Shown: piece after piece, positions 53,332 to 60,763 of the stretch
Layout: each line of letters opens with the position of its first letter
How positions within the stretch are numbered: position 1 is the stretch's first letter
Source of the DNA: Catenuloplanes niger
Lineage (GTDB): Bacteria; Actinomycetota; Actinomycetes; Mycobacteriales; Micromonosporaceae
Direction: 5' to 3'
NCBI RefSeq assembly: GCF_031458255.1
Contig: NZ_JAVDYC010000001.1
Span: 7,201,001-7,265,000 of the forward strand
Length of the DNA stretch: 64,000 bases
Position numbers and translations under genes: made by a program
The notes under the pieces: model-generated
What the model was told of the DNA's origin: nothing
The model's input: the letters and a program-made list of their open reading frames with translations, nothing else
The model's database searches: none

Positions 53332-53943
53332 TCAGCGGGCGGCCCGATACGTCCGCTCCGACATGAACGCGCGGAACCGCGGGTTGCGCCGCAGCCGTTC
53401 CAGGCAGCGCGCCCGGTTCGGCCCGATGCCGCCGCACGGCACACCCAGCCGGGCGCTGATCTCCCCGTACGGCGTGGGCGGGTCCTGGAGCAGCAGCTCC
53501 AGCAGTTGCCGGCAGTGCGGCGGCAACTCGTCGAACGCGGCCCGCACCGCCGCGCCGCGCTCCCGGCGCAGCAGCCCGTCGTCCACCGAGGCGGCGGTGG
53601 CGTCCGCCTGGCCCTCCAGCCGTGCCGTGGTCGCGCCGGGCAGCTCGCGTTTCGCGGCGCGGTGCAGGTGATGGCACTCGCGCCGGGTGGTGGTCAGCAG
53701 CCACGCCGGCAGCGCCCGCGGATCGCGCAACCGGTCCAGCTGCTCGAACAGGCGCAGCCAGACGGTCTGGCTGACGTCCGCGGCGTCGGCGTCGTTCAGC
53801 CGCCACTGCCGGCACACGGCCGACACCAGCCGGCCGTACCGGTCCACGATCGTGCGCCAGGCCCGCGTGTCCCCCCGGGACGCGGCCGTGACGAGGCCCG
53901 CGATGTCCCCGTTCTCCGTTACCGGACTGTCCAGCATGGTCAC
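53332..53943 (-). CDS. ECF-like sigma-70 family factor
   Basis: 203 residues. Region 2 (about 20-90; RTIVDRYGRLVSAVCRQWRL, DAADVSQTVWLRLFEQL, RDPRALPAWLLTTTRREC) and region 4 (about 135-185; LPPHCRQLLELLLQDPP, YGEISARLGVPCGGIGPNRARCLERLRR). The region-2 TRREC step resembles the SigE-like group. No anti-sigma gene is adjacent. GTG 53943 has GGAGAG 7 nt upstream; ATG 53937 is the alternative. Target genes unknown, and the neighbouring envelope operon is a candidate. Confidence 0.85.
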   Translation of the reverse strand: MTMLDSPVTENGDIAGLVTAASRGDTRAWRTIVDRYGRLVSAVCRQWRLNDADAADVSQTVWLRLFEQLDRLRDPRALPAWLLTTTRRECHHLHRAAKRELPGATTARLEGQADATAASVDDGLLRRERGAAVRAAFDELPPHCRQLLELLLQDPPTPYGEISARLGVPCGGIGPNRARCLERLRRNPRFRAFMSERTYRAAR

Positions 53944-54336
53944 TGCACGTCTCTCCATCCCCCTGGGAGACGCACGCGACCCGCCCGTCACCCGTGCGGG
54001 ACGCGTGCGGTGTCTGGTGCCGTGCCGCCCCCCGGCGGCTTCCGGCCCGTCATGCGGAAAGCCTCGCACATTCGGCCCGTCCCGGGTCCGCCCCTCGGTG
54101 TCGGTTCCGTGACCGCCCGGCTGACGGATTCCGGCGTGCGCGACCCGGACGCGCGCGTCCCGCCGGGCCGCGCGAACGCCTCGGGGATGTCTCGATCCGT
54201 GACCCGCCCGGTTGCCGGCGGCCCGTCCCGGGCACGCGACAGCGCCGGTCCCGTCGAGCGGAACCGGCGCTGCGTCGAGCTCTCGTCCGTCGGGCCGGTC
54301 CGGCGCGACGCGCGGGACGCCCGGCCACGCGGGCGG
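53944..54336. other. Gene-free stretch between the sigma factor and DUF3618 genes
   Basis: No supported gene. It carries the sigma factor promoter and the terminator of the DUF3618 operon (hairpin at 54241-54271). Reading frames here lack start signals and conserved features. Confidence 0.5.
54241..54271. terminator. Terminator hairpin after the DUF3618 operon
   Basis: AGCGCCGGT (54241-54249) pairs perfectly with ACCGGCGCT (54263-54271), 13-nt loop, 66 nt downstream of the DUF3618 stop on the reverse strand. Confidence 0.6.
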
Positions 54337-55020
54337 CTAGGAGACCTTCTCGCGGGCCTCGGAGGCGCGGCCCTTGACGTCCTCGGCCGCGGAGCGGCCC
54401 TCGTCGCGCACGGTCGCGGCCGCGTCGGTCGCGGTGTCCCGCACCCGGCCGGCCGCCTCCTCGGCGGGACCGCGCAGGTTGTCCTGGAGCTCGCCGGCCA
54501 GCTGCTTCGCCTCCTGCACCAGCGTTTCCTTGTTCTCCTGCACCGCGGTCCGCGCGCTCGCGGCCAGCTCGCGCTCCTTCTGCGTCGCCGGCAGCAGCGA
54601 CGAGATCAGCCAGCCCGCGCCGAACGCGATCAGGCCGGCCGCGAGCGGGTTGCCCTCGGCCTTGGTCTTCACCACGGACGGTGCCTGCCGGACCGCGTCC
54701 GCGGCGTCCGAGGCCTTGTCCGACACCGCGTGCGCGGCACCGGAGGCCTTGTCGGAGACCGCCTGCGCGGCGCCGGAGGCCTTGTCCGAGACCGCGTGCG
54801 CGGCGCCGGAGGTCTTGCCGGCCACGGTCGAGCCGGCGTCGGAGGCGGTTCCCATGATCTTCTCCCGGGTGTTGCGGAGCGCGTCGCGGACGCGCTGTTT
54901 CCGGTCCTCGACGATGCGCGTCGGGCTGGCCTTGTACGCGAGCGCGTCCACGTCGGAGCTGAGGCCCGCGCGGGTACGTTCGATCTCGGCGCGGATCTGG
55001 TCGGGATCGCTGCTGGTCAT
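54337..55020 (-). CDS. DUF3618 membrane-associated protein with LEA-like 11-residue repeats
   Basis: 227 residues. The DUF3618 start (DPDQIRAEIERTRAGLSSDVDAL) is followed by four 11-residue amphipathic repeats (KASGAAHAVSD type, about 68-111), a hydrophobic segment (about 122-145; GLIAFGAGWLISSLLP) and a long charged helix. The 11-mers resemble group 3 LEA proteins, which protect membranes in desiccation. Last gene of a three-gene operon; ATG overlaps the holin-X stop (ATGA). Role is inferred only. Confidence 0.82.
   Translation of the reverse strand: MTSSDPDQIRAEIERTRAGLSSDVDALAYKASPTRIVEDRKQRVRDALRNTREKIMGTASDAGSTVAGKTSGAAHAVSDKASGAAQAVSDKASGAAHAVSDKASDAADAVRQAPSVVKTKAEGNPLAAGLIAFGAGWLISSLLPATQKERELAASARTAVQENKETLVQEAKQLAGELQDNLRGPAEEAAGRVRDTATDAAATVRDEGRSAAEDVKGRASEAREKVS
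54712..54810. repeat. 33-bp tandem repeat in the DUF3618 gene
   Basis: Three near-identical units start at 54712, 54745 and 54778, plus diverged flanking units. Each encodes one 11-residue LEA-like repeat. Confidence 0.9.
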
Positions 55021-55421
55021 GACAGGCCTCCACGATTCGGCTTGAGGGCTTGGGGGATCTCCTTCGCGGTCTCCGCGGTCTGCGGCATCCCGCGCATCTC
55101 ACGGGCCTTGCCGCGGGCCATGGTGAACAGCACGCCGCCGACGATCGCCCAGAGCACGGCCACGATCAGCGCGGCCCAGCTCTGGTCCATCACGTTGGCG
55201 AGGCCCCACCACAGCGCGAACGACAGGAACAGCAGGACCAGGAAGCCGGCCACGCCGGCGCCGCCGAACAGACCGGCGGCCTTGCCGGCCTTCGCCGCCT
55301 CCTGGCGCATCTCCGCCTTGGCCAGCTCGACCTCCTGGCGGACCAGTGTGGAGAGGTCCTGGGTGACCTCGCCCAGCAGCTCCCCGAAGGAGCGCTGTGA
55401 CACGTCCGGACCCTGGGTCAT
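55017..55421 (-). CDS. Holin-X/DUF1469-type membrane protein
   Basis: 134 residues. The N-terminal amphipathic helix (SFGELLGEVTQDLSTLVRQEVELAKAEM) is the family signature, followed by two membrane helices (about 52-75 and 83-105). Despite the name 'phage holin superfamily', these chromosomal genes are not lytic and usually accompany DUF3618 genes, as here. It overlaps both neighbours by 4 nt. Confidence 0.88.
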   Translation of the reverse strand: MTQGPDVSQRSFGELLGEVTQDLSTLVRQEVELAKAEMRQEAAKAGKAAGLFGGAGVAGFLVLLFLSFALWWGLANVMDQSWAALIVAVLWAIVGGVLFTMARGKAREMRGMPQTAETAKEIPQALKPNRGGLS

Positions 55422-56209
55422 GGCCGTGCCTCACCCGGGTACGTGCGCGGCTCGGTCGCCGGCGGGGCCAGCGGGTCGGTCACCGGCGGCAGCAGCGGGT
55501 CGGGCTCGACCGGCAGCACCGTGGTGGCGGGCGTGACCACCGCGGTGGTCGCCGGGGTGGCCGGGACCGGCACGGCCGTGACCGGCTCGGTGTAGGTGGC
55601 CGGGACCGGCGTGGCCGGGACCGTGGCGGTCCCGGTGGCGGTGACCCCGCCGGTGGTGGTCCCGGACGGGGCGGTGGACGGTGCCGCGCCGGAGTCGTCG
55701 GAGATCTCCGCGGCGACGCTGCGGGTCACCCGGCCGGCGATCAGGCCGAGCACCGCGGCACCGGCCAGGAACGTGCCGGGGTGCCGGCGCGCGTACTCCT
55801 TGACCTCGGTGATCAGCGCGCCCGGCTCGCGGGCCTCCAGCCAGTCCGCGACCTGGTCGATCTTCGCGGCGGCCTGCCGGGCGTAGTCGCCGACCGGTCC
55901 GGACTGCTCGCTCGACTCGGCCATCGAGCGCAGCTCGCCGCCGACCGACCGGATGCCGCCGACCGCGCGCTGCTGCTGCGCGCCGGCCTGGCTGCGCAGC
56001 TCGTCGCGGGTGGCGTGGTAGAGGTGGCGTGCCTGACGGCCGGTCTCCTCGGCGACCCGGCGGCCCTCGTCCTTCGCGGTGCCGGCGACGCTTCCGCCGG
56101 CTTCCACCGCGGTGTGCCCGAGCTCGCGGGCCTCCTGCTTCGCGGTGTCGGTGGCGGACGTCTGGCCGTCGGTCGCGGACGCTGAACGCGACGTGGCGAT
56201 ATCCGTCAT
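55418..56209 (-). CDS. LEA-like helical protein with Pro/Thr-rich tail, first gene of the envelope operon
   Basis: 263 residues: a polar helical part (about 15-140; AKQEARELGHTAVEAGG, VADWLEAREPGALITEV), one hydrophobic helix (about 145-162) and a long low-complexity tail rich in Pro, Thr, Val and Ala (about 172-263; repeats of VPATPVPAT type). No named family beyond similarity to actinobacterial proteins found upstream of holin-X/DUF3618. ATG 56209 has GGAGGG about 8 nt upstream. The tail may span the wall or interact with envelope polymers (inference). Confidence 0.72.
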   Translation of the reverse strand: MTDIATSRSASATDGQTSATDTAKQEARELGHTAVEAGGSVAGTAKDEGRRVAEETGRQARHLYHATRDELRSQAGAQQQRAVGGIRSVGGELRSMAESSEQSGPVGDYARQAAAKIDQVADWLEAREPGALITEVKEYARRHPGTFLAGAAVLGLIAGRVTRSVAAEISDDSGAAPSTAPSGTTTGGVTATGTATVPATPVPATYTEPVTAVPVPATPATTAVVTPATTVLPVEPDPLLPPVTDPLAPPATEPRTYPGEARP

Positions 56210-56365
56210 CTCAGTGCCCTCCAATCGGGTTTTCCAGGGGGTGAAGTCGGCCATCTCAATCGGCCGTGCGAGGTCCCGGCTACCCGGGATCCCGGTGGTC
56301 ATGCGGGAGGCGCACGCCATTTTTTGTGCCCGTTTGATCGGATCGGGGCGGGGTACCCGATCGGT

Positions 56366-56623
56366 ATGACTGATCAAGCGACTACCGAGGCAGCCCTGGT
56401 CGGAGGGCCTTACGACGGTGAGACCCGCAGCGCGGGCGACACCGGTCTGATCGAGATCGAGAATGACGGGCTCGTGCACCGCTACATTCGTACGAGTAAA
56501 TCTCAGAATTCGTCCATCGTGTACAACTACGACGGAGTCGTGAATCCGGCCGGCGCCGAGGACGGCGCCGAGCACTCCGCCGAACGTGTCGCCACGAACG
56601 TGGACCCGGACGGCAATTCCTGA
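56366..56623 (+). CDS. Small acidic hypothetical protein
   Basis: 85 residues, acidic, soluble, no signal: ALVGGPYDGETRSAGDTGLIEIEND then HRYIRTSK and a Glu/Asp-rich tail. The GGPYDG opening recalls short phage-type or actinobacterial proteins of unknown function. Ribosome site is not evident. It is divergent from the envelope operon and is followed by a strong hairpin, which supports it as a unit. Confidence 0.6.
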   Translation: MTDQATTEAALVGGPYDGETRSAGDTGLIEIENDGLVHRYIRTSKSQNSSIVYNYDGVVNPAGAEDGAEHSAERVATNVDPDGNS

Positions 56624-56627
56624 TCTT

Positions 56628-56673
56628 CGCGGGTGGCCGCCCACCGGGGTTTCCGGGTGGGCGGCCACCCGCG
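56628..56673 (+). terminator. Terminator hairpin of the small acidic gene
   Basis: 18-nt perfect arms (56628-56645 with 56656-56673) around a 10-nt loop, starting 5 nt after the stop codon. Confidence 0.85.
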
Positions 56674-56807
56674 GGTCCGGCCGCCCGTTCCGGGTGTGCG
56701 GGCGGCGCCGGGCCGGGCGCGGGAATATCAAGGTCATTTTCCGTGGTTGTCATGATCGGGTCACAGCAGAACCGCGCGGCCCGGGTGCCGGGGCAGGTTC
56801 GGGGCCG

Positions 56808-56837
56808 TTAGCGACGGCGTTCCGGGCCTGTTAGACT
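56808..56837 (+). promoter_or_regulatory. Probable infC operon promoter
   Basis: TTAGCG (56808-56813), an 18-nt spacer and TAGACT (56832-56837), the same -10 box seen at rpe and pheS. Predicted transcription start near 56844, giving a leader of about 380 nt before infC. Confidence 0.6.
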
Positions 56838-57072
56838 TCCGGGGTCGACCTGACCATCACGCATGTTCATGATCAAGTTTGATCCTGCATCGGCTTCGAT
56901 CCTGCATCTGCGTGGTGGTGATGAAGCGGAGCGCCTGCTCCCACCCGCGTCGCGTCGAGCGTCCGGGTCCGGTCAGACCGCCTCGGGTGCTCCGCATCCG
57001 CAGTGCGGTGGCTCAGTGCCACGCGTGACAGCGTGGCCGTGCGCGAGAGCGTGAGCCGTGACCGGTCGAGCG

Positions 57073-57110
57073 GGCCCTGGCATGCACGTTGCCGGGGCCT
57101 TTCTGCTTGT
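57073..57110 (+). terminator. Putative attenuator hairpin in the infC leader
   Basis: GGCCCTGGCA (57073-57082) pairs with TGCCGGGGCC (57090-57099) as a 10-bp stem (one G-T pair) with a 7-nt loop, followed by TTTCTGCTTGT. It sits about 115 nt before infC, inside the predicted leader, where an intrinsic terminator would act as an attenuator. Confidence 0.6.
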
Positions 57111-57223
57111 GGCCGACAGCGCACGCCGTGCGCAGGCTCGACCCGCCGGGGCAGGTGGGTGAGTCGTCGCCAGACCCGCGCCGGCCGGCCGGTGGGTGCG
57201 GGAAGCAGTTATGAGGAGGCCCC

Positions 57224-57883
57224 ATCAGCGCCGAACCACGCGTGAACGATCAGATCCGGGCGCGAGAGGTCCGACTGGTCGGCCCTGAGGGTGAGCAGGT
57301 GGGCATCGTCCCGCTGGAGCGCGCCCTGCAGCTGGCCGCGGATGTCGATCTGGACCTGGTCGAGGTGGCGCCGATGGCCCGTCCGCCGGTGTGCAAGCTC
57401 ATGGACTTCGGAAAGTTCAAGTATGAGTCTGCACTCAAGGCGCGCGAGGCCCGGCGCAACCAGCAGCAGACCGTCATCAAGGAGATGAAGCTCCGCCCGA
57501 AGATCGATCCGCACGACTACGAGACCAAGAAGGGTCACGTGGTGCGGTTCCTGAAGGCGGGCGACAAGGTCAAGGTCACGATCATGTTCCGTGGTCGCGA
57601 GCAGAGCCGTCCGGAGCTGGGTTACCGCCTGCTGCGCCGGCTCGAGTCGGAGATCACGGAGCTGGGTTACGTGGAGGCCGCCCCGAAGCAGGACGGCCGA
57701 AACATGACCATGGTGTTGGCCCCGCACCGGGCCACCAAGGCGGCAGCGGCGGAGCGCGTCGCGGCCAGCGCCAAGGCGCCTCGCCCGCCCCGGGACGAGG
57801 ACGTCGTGGACGCACCCGAGAGCGAGGCTCCCGCGACGGAGTCCGCTGACGCGGGTGCGCCGGCCGGAACTCCCGGCCAGTAA
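57224..57883 (+). CDS. infC: Translation initiation factor IF-3 (probable ATC start)
   Basis: 219 residues if started at ATC 57224, giving [18 protein letters not shown], the usual actinobacterial IF-3 opening; AGGAGG at 57214-57219 is 4 nt upstream. The next candidate, GTG 57242, has no ribosome site and lacks the conserved first residues. N- and C-domains are complete ([44 protein letters not shown]). A Pro/Ala/Glu-rich tail of about 40 residues follows. IF-3 keeps 30S subunits free and rejects non-AUG starts, so its own rare start permits self-repression, as in Escherichia coli. Confidence 0.93.
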   Translation: MSAEPRVNDQIRAREVRLVGPEGEQVGIVPLERALQLAADVDLDLVEVAPMARPPVCKLMDFGKFKYESALKAREARRNQQQTVIKEMKLRPKIDPHDYETKKGHVVRFLKAGDKVKVTIMFRGREQSRPELGYRLLRRLESEITELGYVEAAPKQDGRNMTMVLAPHRATKAAAAERVAASAKAPRPPRDEDVVDAPESEAPATESADAGAPAGTPGQ

Positions 57884-57891
57884 CGGCCGGC

Positions 57892-57915
57892 TTCCCGGCC
57901 ACAACCGGCCGGGAA
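57892..57915 (+). promoter_or_regulatory. Hairpin between infC and rpmI
   Basis: TTCCCGGCC (57892-57900) pairs with GGCCGGGAA (57907-57915), 6-nt loop, directly after infC and about 30 nt before the rpmI start. Candidate control or processing element of the ribosomal protein genes; no proof of function. Confidence 0.4.
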
Positions 57916-57948
57916 CCCCCGGCCTGTATCAGGAAGAAGAGGCGTTCA

Positions 57949-58143
57949 ATGCCGAAGATGAAGAGCCACACCGGCATGGGCAAGCGGGTGAAGGTCACCG
58001 GCAAGGGAAAGCTCGTCACCGAGCAGGCCGGTAAGCGTCACCTGCTGGAGGGCAAGTCCTCCCAGCGCACCCGCCGGCTGACCGGCACGGTCGAGGTGGC
58101 CAAGTCCGACGTGAAGCGTATTAAGAAGCTGCTGGGCCGCTGA
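57949..58143 (+). CDS. rpmI: Ribosomal protein bL35
   Basis: 64 residues, highly basic, with the full family sequence from [18 protein letters not shown] through [16 protein letters not shown] to [10 protein letters not shown]. Component of the large subunit. A GGAAGAAGAGG ribosome site precedes ATG. Encoded between infC and rplT in the usual order. Confidence 0.98.
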   Translation: MPKMKSHTGMGKRVKVTGKGKLVTEQAGKRHLLEGKSSQRTRRLTGTVEVAKSDVKRIKKLLGR

Positions 58144-58182
58144 CGCGCCCGCCACTGACTTTTTTCAATTAGGAGTAGTTCA

Positions 58183-58575
58183 ATGGCACGCGTCAAGCGG
58201 GCGGTCAACGCCCAGAAGAAGCGTCGTACCCTGCTCGAGACGGCGAGCGGCTACCGGGGCCAGCGGTCCCGGCTGTACCGCAAGGCCAAGGAGCAGGTGC
58301 TGCACTCGATGCAGTACTCGTACCGGGACCGTCGGGACCGCAAGGGCGACTTCCGCCAGCTGTGGATCACCCGCATCAACGCGGCCGCCCGGTCCAACGG
58401 CATGACCTACAACCGGCTGATCCAGGGCCTGCGCCTGGCCGGTCTCGAGGTCGACCGCAAGATCCTCGCGGACCTCGCGGTCAACGACGCCACGGCGTTC
58501 GCCGGGCTCGTCGAGGTCGCCAAGGCCGCGGTCGCGGCCGAGGGCACCGGCGGCGCGTCCGCTCAGGCCGCCTGA
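58183..58575 (+). CDS. rplT: Ribosomal protein bL20
   Basis: 130 residues, starting [19 protein letters not shown] and containing [20 protein letters not shown] and [12 protein letters not shown]; binds 23S rRNA early in assembly and represses this operon in several bacteria. The 39-nt gap before it contains GACTTTTTTC and AGGAG. A short Ala/Gly-rich tail is normal for actinobacteria. Confidence 0.98.
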   Translation: MARVKRAVNAQKKRRTLLETASGYRGQRSRLYRKAKEQVLHSMQYSYRDRRDRKGDFRQLWITRINAAARSNGMTYNRLIQGLRLAGLEVDRKILADLAVNDATAFAGLVEVAKAAVAAEGTGGASAQAA

Positions 58576-58710
58576 GTCCCACCGGCTTCACCCAGCTTCA
58601 TCTCCGAAAGCGAGGCGTCCCGCGTTTTCCGCGGGGCGCCTCCGCTTTTCTCGCCGCCCGGCTCGTGATCGGGGACGCCCGGCCACCACCGAGAGATCAA
58701 GGACGAGACC

Positions 58711-59517
58711 CTGTTCACGCCGCGTACGCCCAGGATCGCCGCCGCCCGGAAGCTGCACCGCCGCCGGGACCGGGACGCGGCGCGCCGCTTCCTCGCGGAG
58801 GGGCCGCAGGCGGTGTCGGCGGCGCTGGCCACTCCCGGCACCGTGATCGAGCTGTTCGGCACACCCGAGACCCTGCACCGCTACGCGACGCTCAGCCGCA
58901 CCGCGTCGGACGCGGGCATCGAGGTGTCGGAGGTCGACGAGGACGCGCTGGCGGCGCTGACCGAGACGGTGCAGCCGCAGGGGATCGTGGCGCTGTGCCA
59001 CCAGGCGGACGTGTCGCTGCCCGACGCTCTCGCGCGCGGCCCGAAGCTGGTCGCGGCGCTGGCCGAGATCCGGGACCCGGGGAACGCCGGGACCGTGCTG
59101 CGGACCGCGGACGCGGCGGGCGCCGGGGCGGTGGTGTTCGCCGGTGACGCGGTCGACCCCTACAACGGCAAGTGCGTGCGGTCGACGGCCGGCAGTCTGT
59201 TCCACGTGGACGTGGTGCGCGGGCCGGATCCGGTCTCGGTGGTGACGTCGGCGCGGGCCGCCGGGCTGACCGTGCTGGCGGCGACCGGCTACGGCGACGC
59301 GGACCTCGACGGATTGGCGGACAGCGGGGCGCTCGCCACCCGTACCATGTGGGTCTTCGGATCTGAGGCCCATGGCCTCTCCGACGCGGTGCTCGCGGCG
59401 GCTGATCATCGGGTGAGGGTGCCGATGTACGGGCGGGCCGAGAGCCTTAATCTGGCGGCGGCCGCGGCGGTGTGTCTGTATGCTTCGGCGAGAGCCTTAC
59501 GCGATTTCGAGGAGTGA
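58711..59517 (+). CDS. SpoU/TrmH-type RNA 2'-O-methyltransferase (probable CTG start)
   Basis: 268 residues from CTG 58711. The N-terminal L30-like domain (ARKLHRRRDRDAARRFLAEG) and the SpoU methyltransferase knot (AEIRDPGNAGTVLRTADAAG, FGSEAHGLSD, RVPMYGRAESLNLAAAAAV) are complete. The frame is closed by TGA at 58666 and has no ATG, GTG or TTG before GTG 58813, which would remove the L30 domain. CTG 58711 has AAGGA 7 nt upstream and yields the family N terminus. It methylates rRNA or tRNA ribose; the exact target is unknown. Between rplT and pheS as in many actinomycetes. Confidence 0.88.
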   Translation: MFTPRTPRIAAARKLHRRRDRDAARRFLAEGPQAVSAALATPGTVIELFGTPETLHRYATLSRTASDAGIEVSEVDEDALAALTETVQPQGIVALCHQADVSLPDALARGPKLVAALAEIRDPGNAGTVLRTADAAGAGAVVFAGDAVDPYNGKCVRSTAGSLFHVDVVRGPDPVSVVTSARAAGLTVLAATGYGDADLDGLADSGALATRTMWVFGSEAHGLSDAVLAAADHRVRVPMYGRAESLNLAAAAAVCLYASARALRDFEE

Positions 59518-59527
59518 CTTACAGTGA

Positions 59528-60736
<1,209 letters not shown>

Positions 60737-60763
60737 GACTTTTTTCTTTAAAGCGGAGGAATT

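Larger units (their letters stand above)
56624..57223. other. Terminator, promoter and long leader of infC
   Basis: No firm gene. In order: the hairpin at 56628-56673, the infC promoter (56808-56837), an 11-nt direct repeat GATCCTGCATC at 56881-56891 and 56898-56908, a possible 63-codon leader frame (56863-57054, no ribosome site), and a terminator-like hairpin with T-rich tail at 57073-57110 before the infC ribosome site. Confidence 0.6.

Noticed and set aside
55017-55421. Prophage lysis gene, from the holin-like name
   Set aside because: The protein belongs to the chromosomal holin-X/DUF1469 group and no other phage gene is nearby.
56863-57054. 63-codon frame in the infC leader as a gene
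   Set aside because: No ribosome site; kept only as a possible leader peptide in the attenuation finding.
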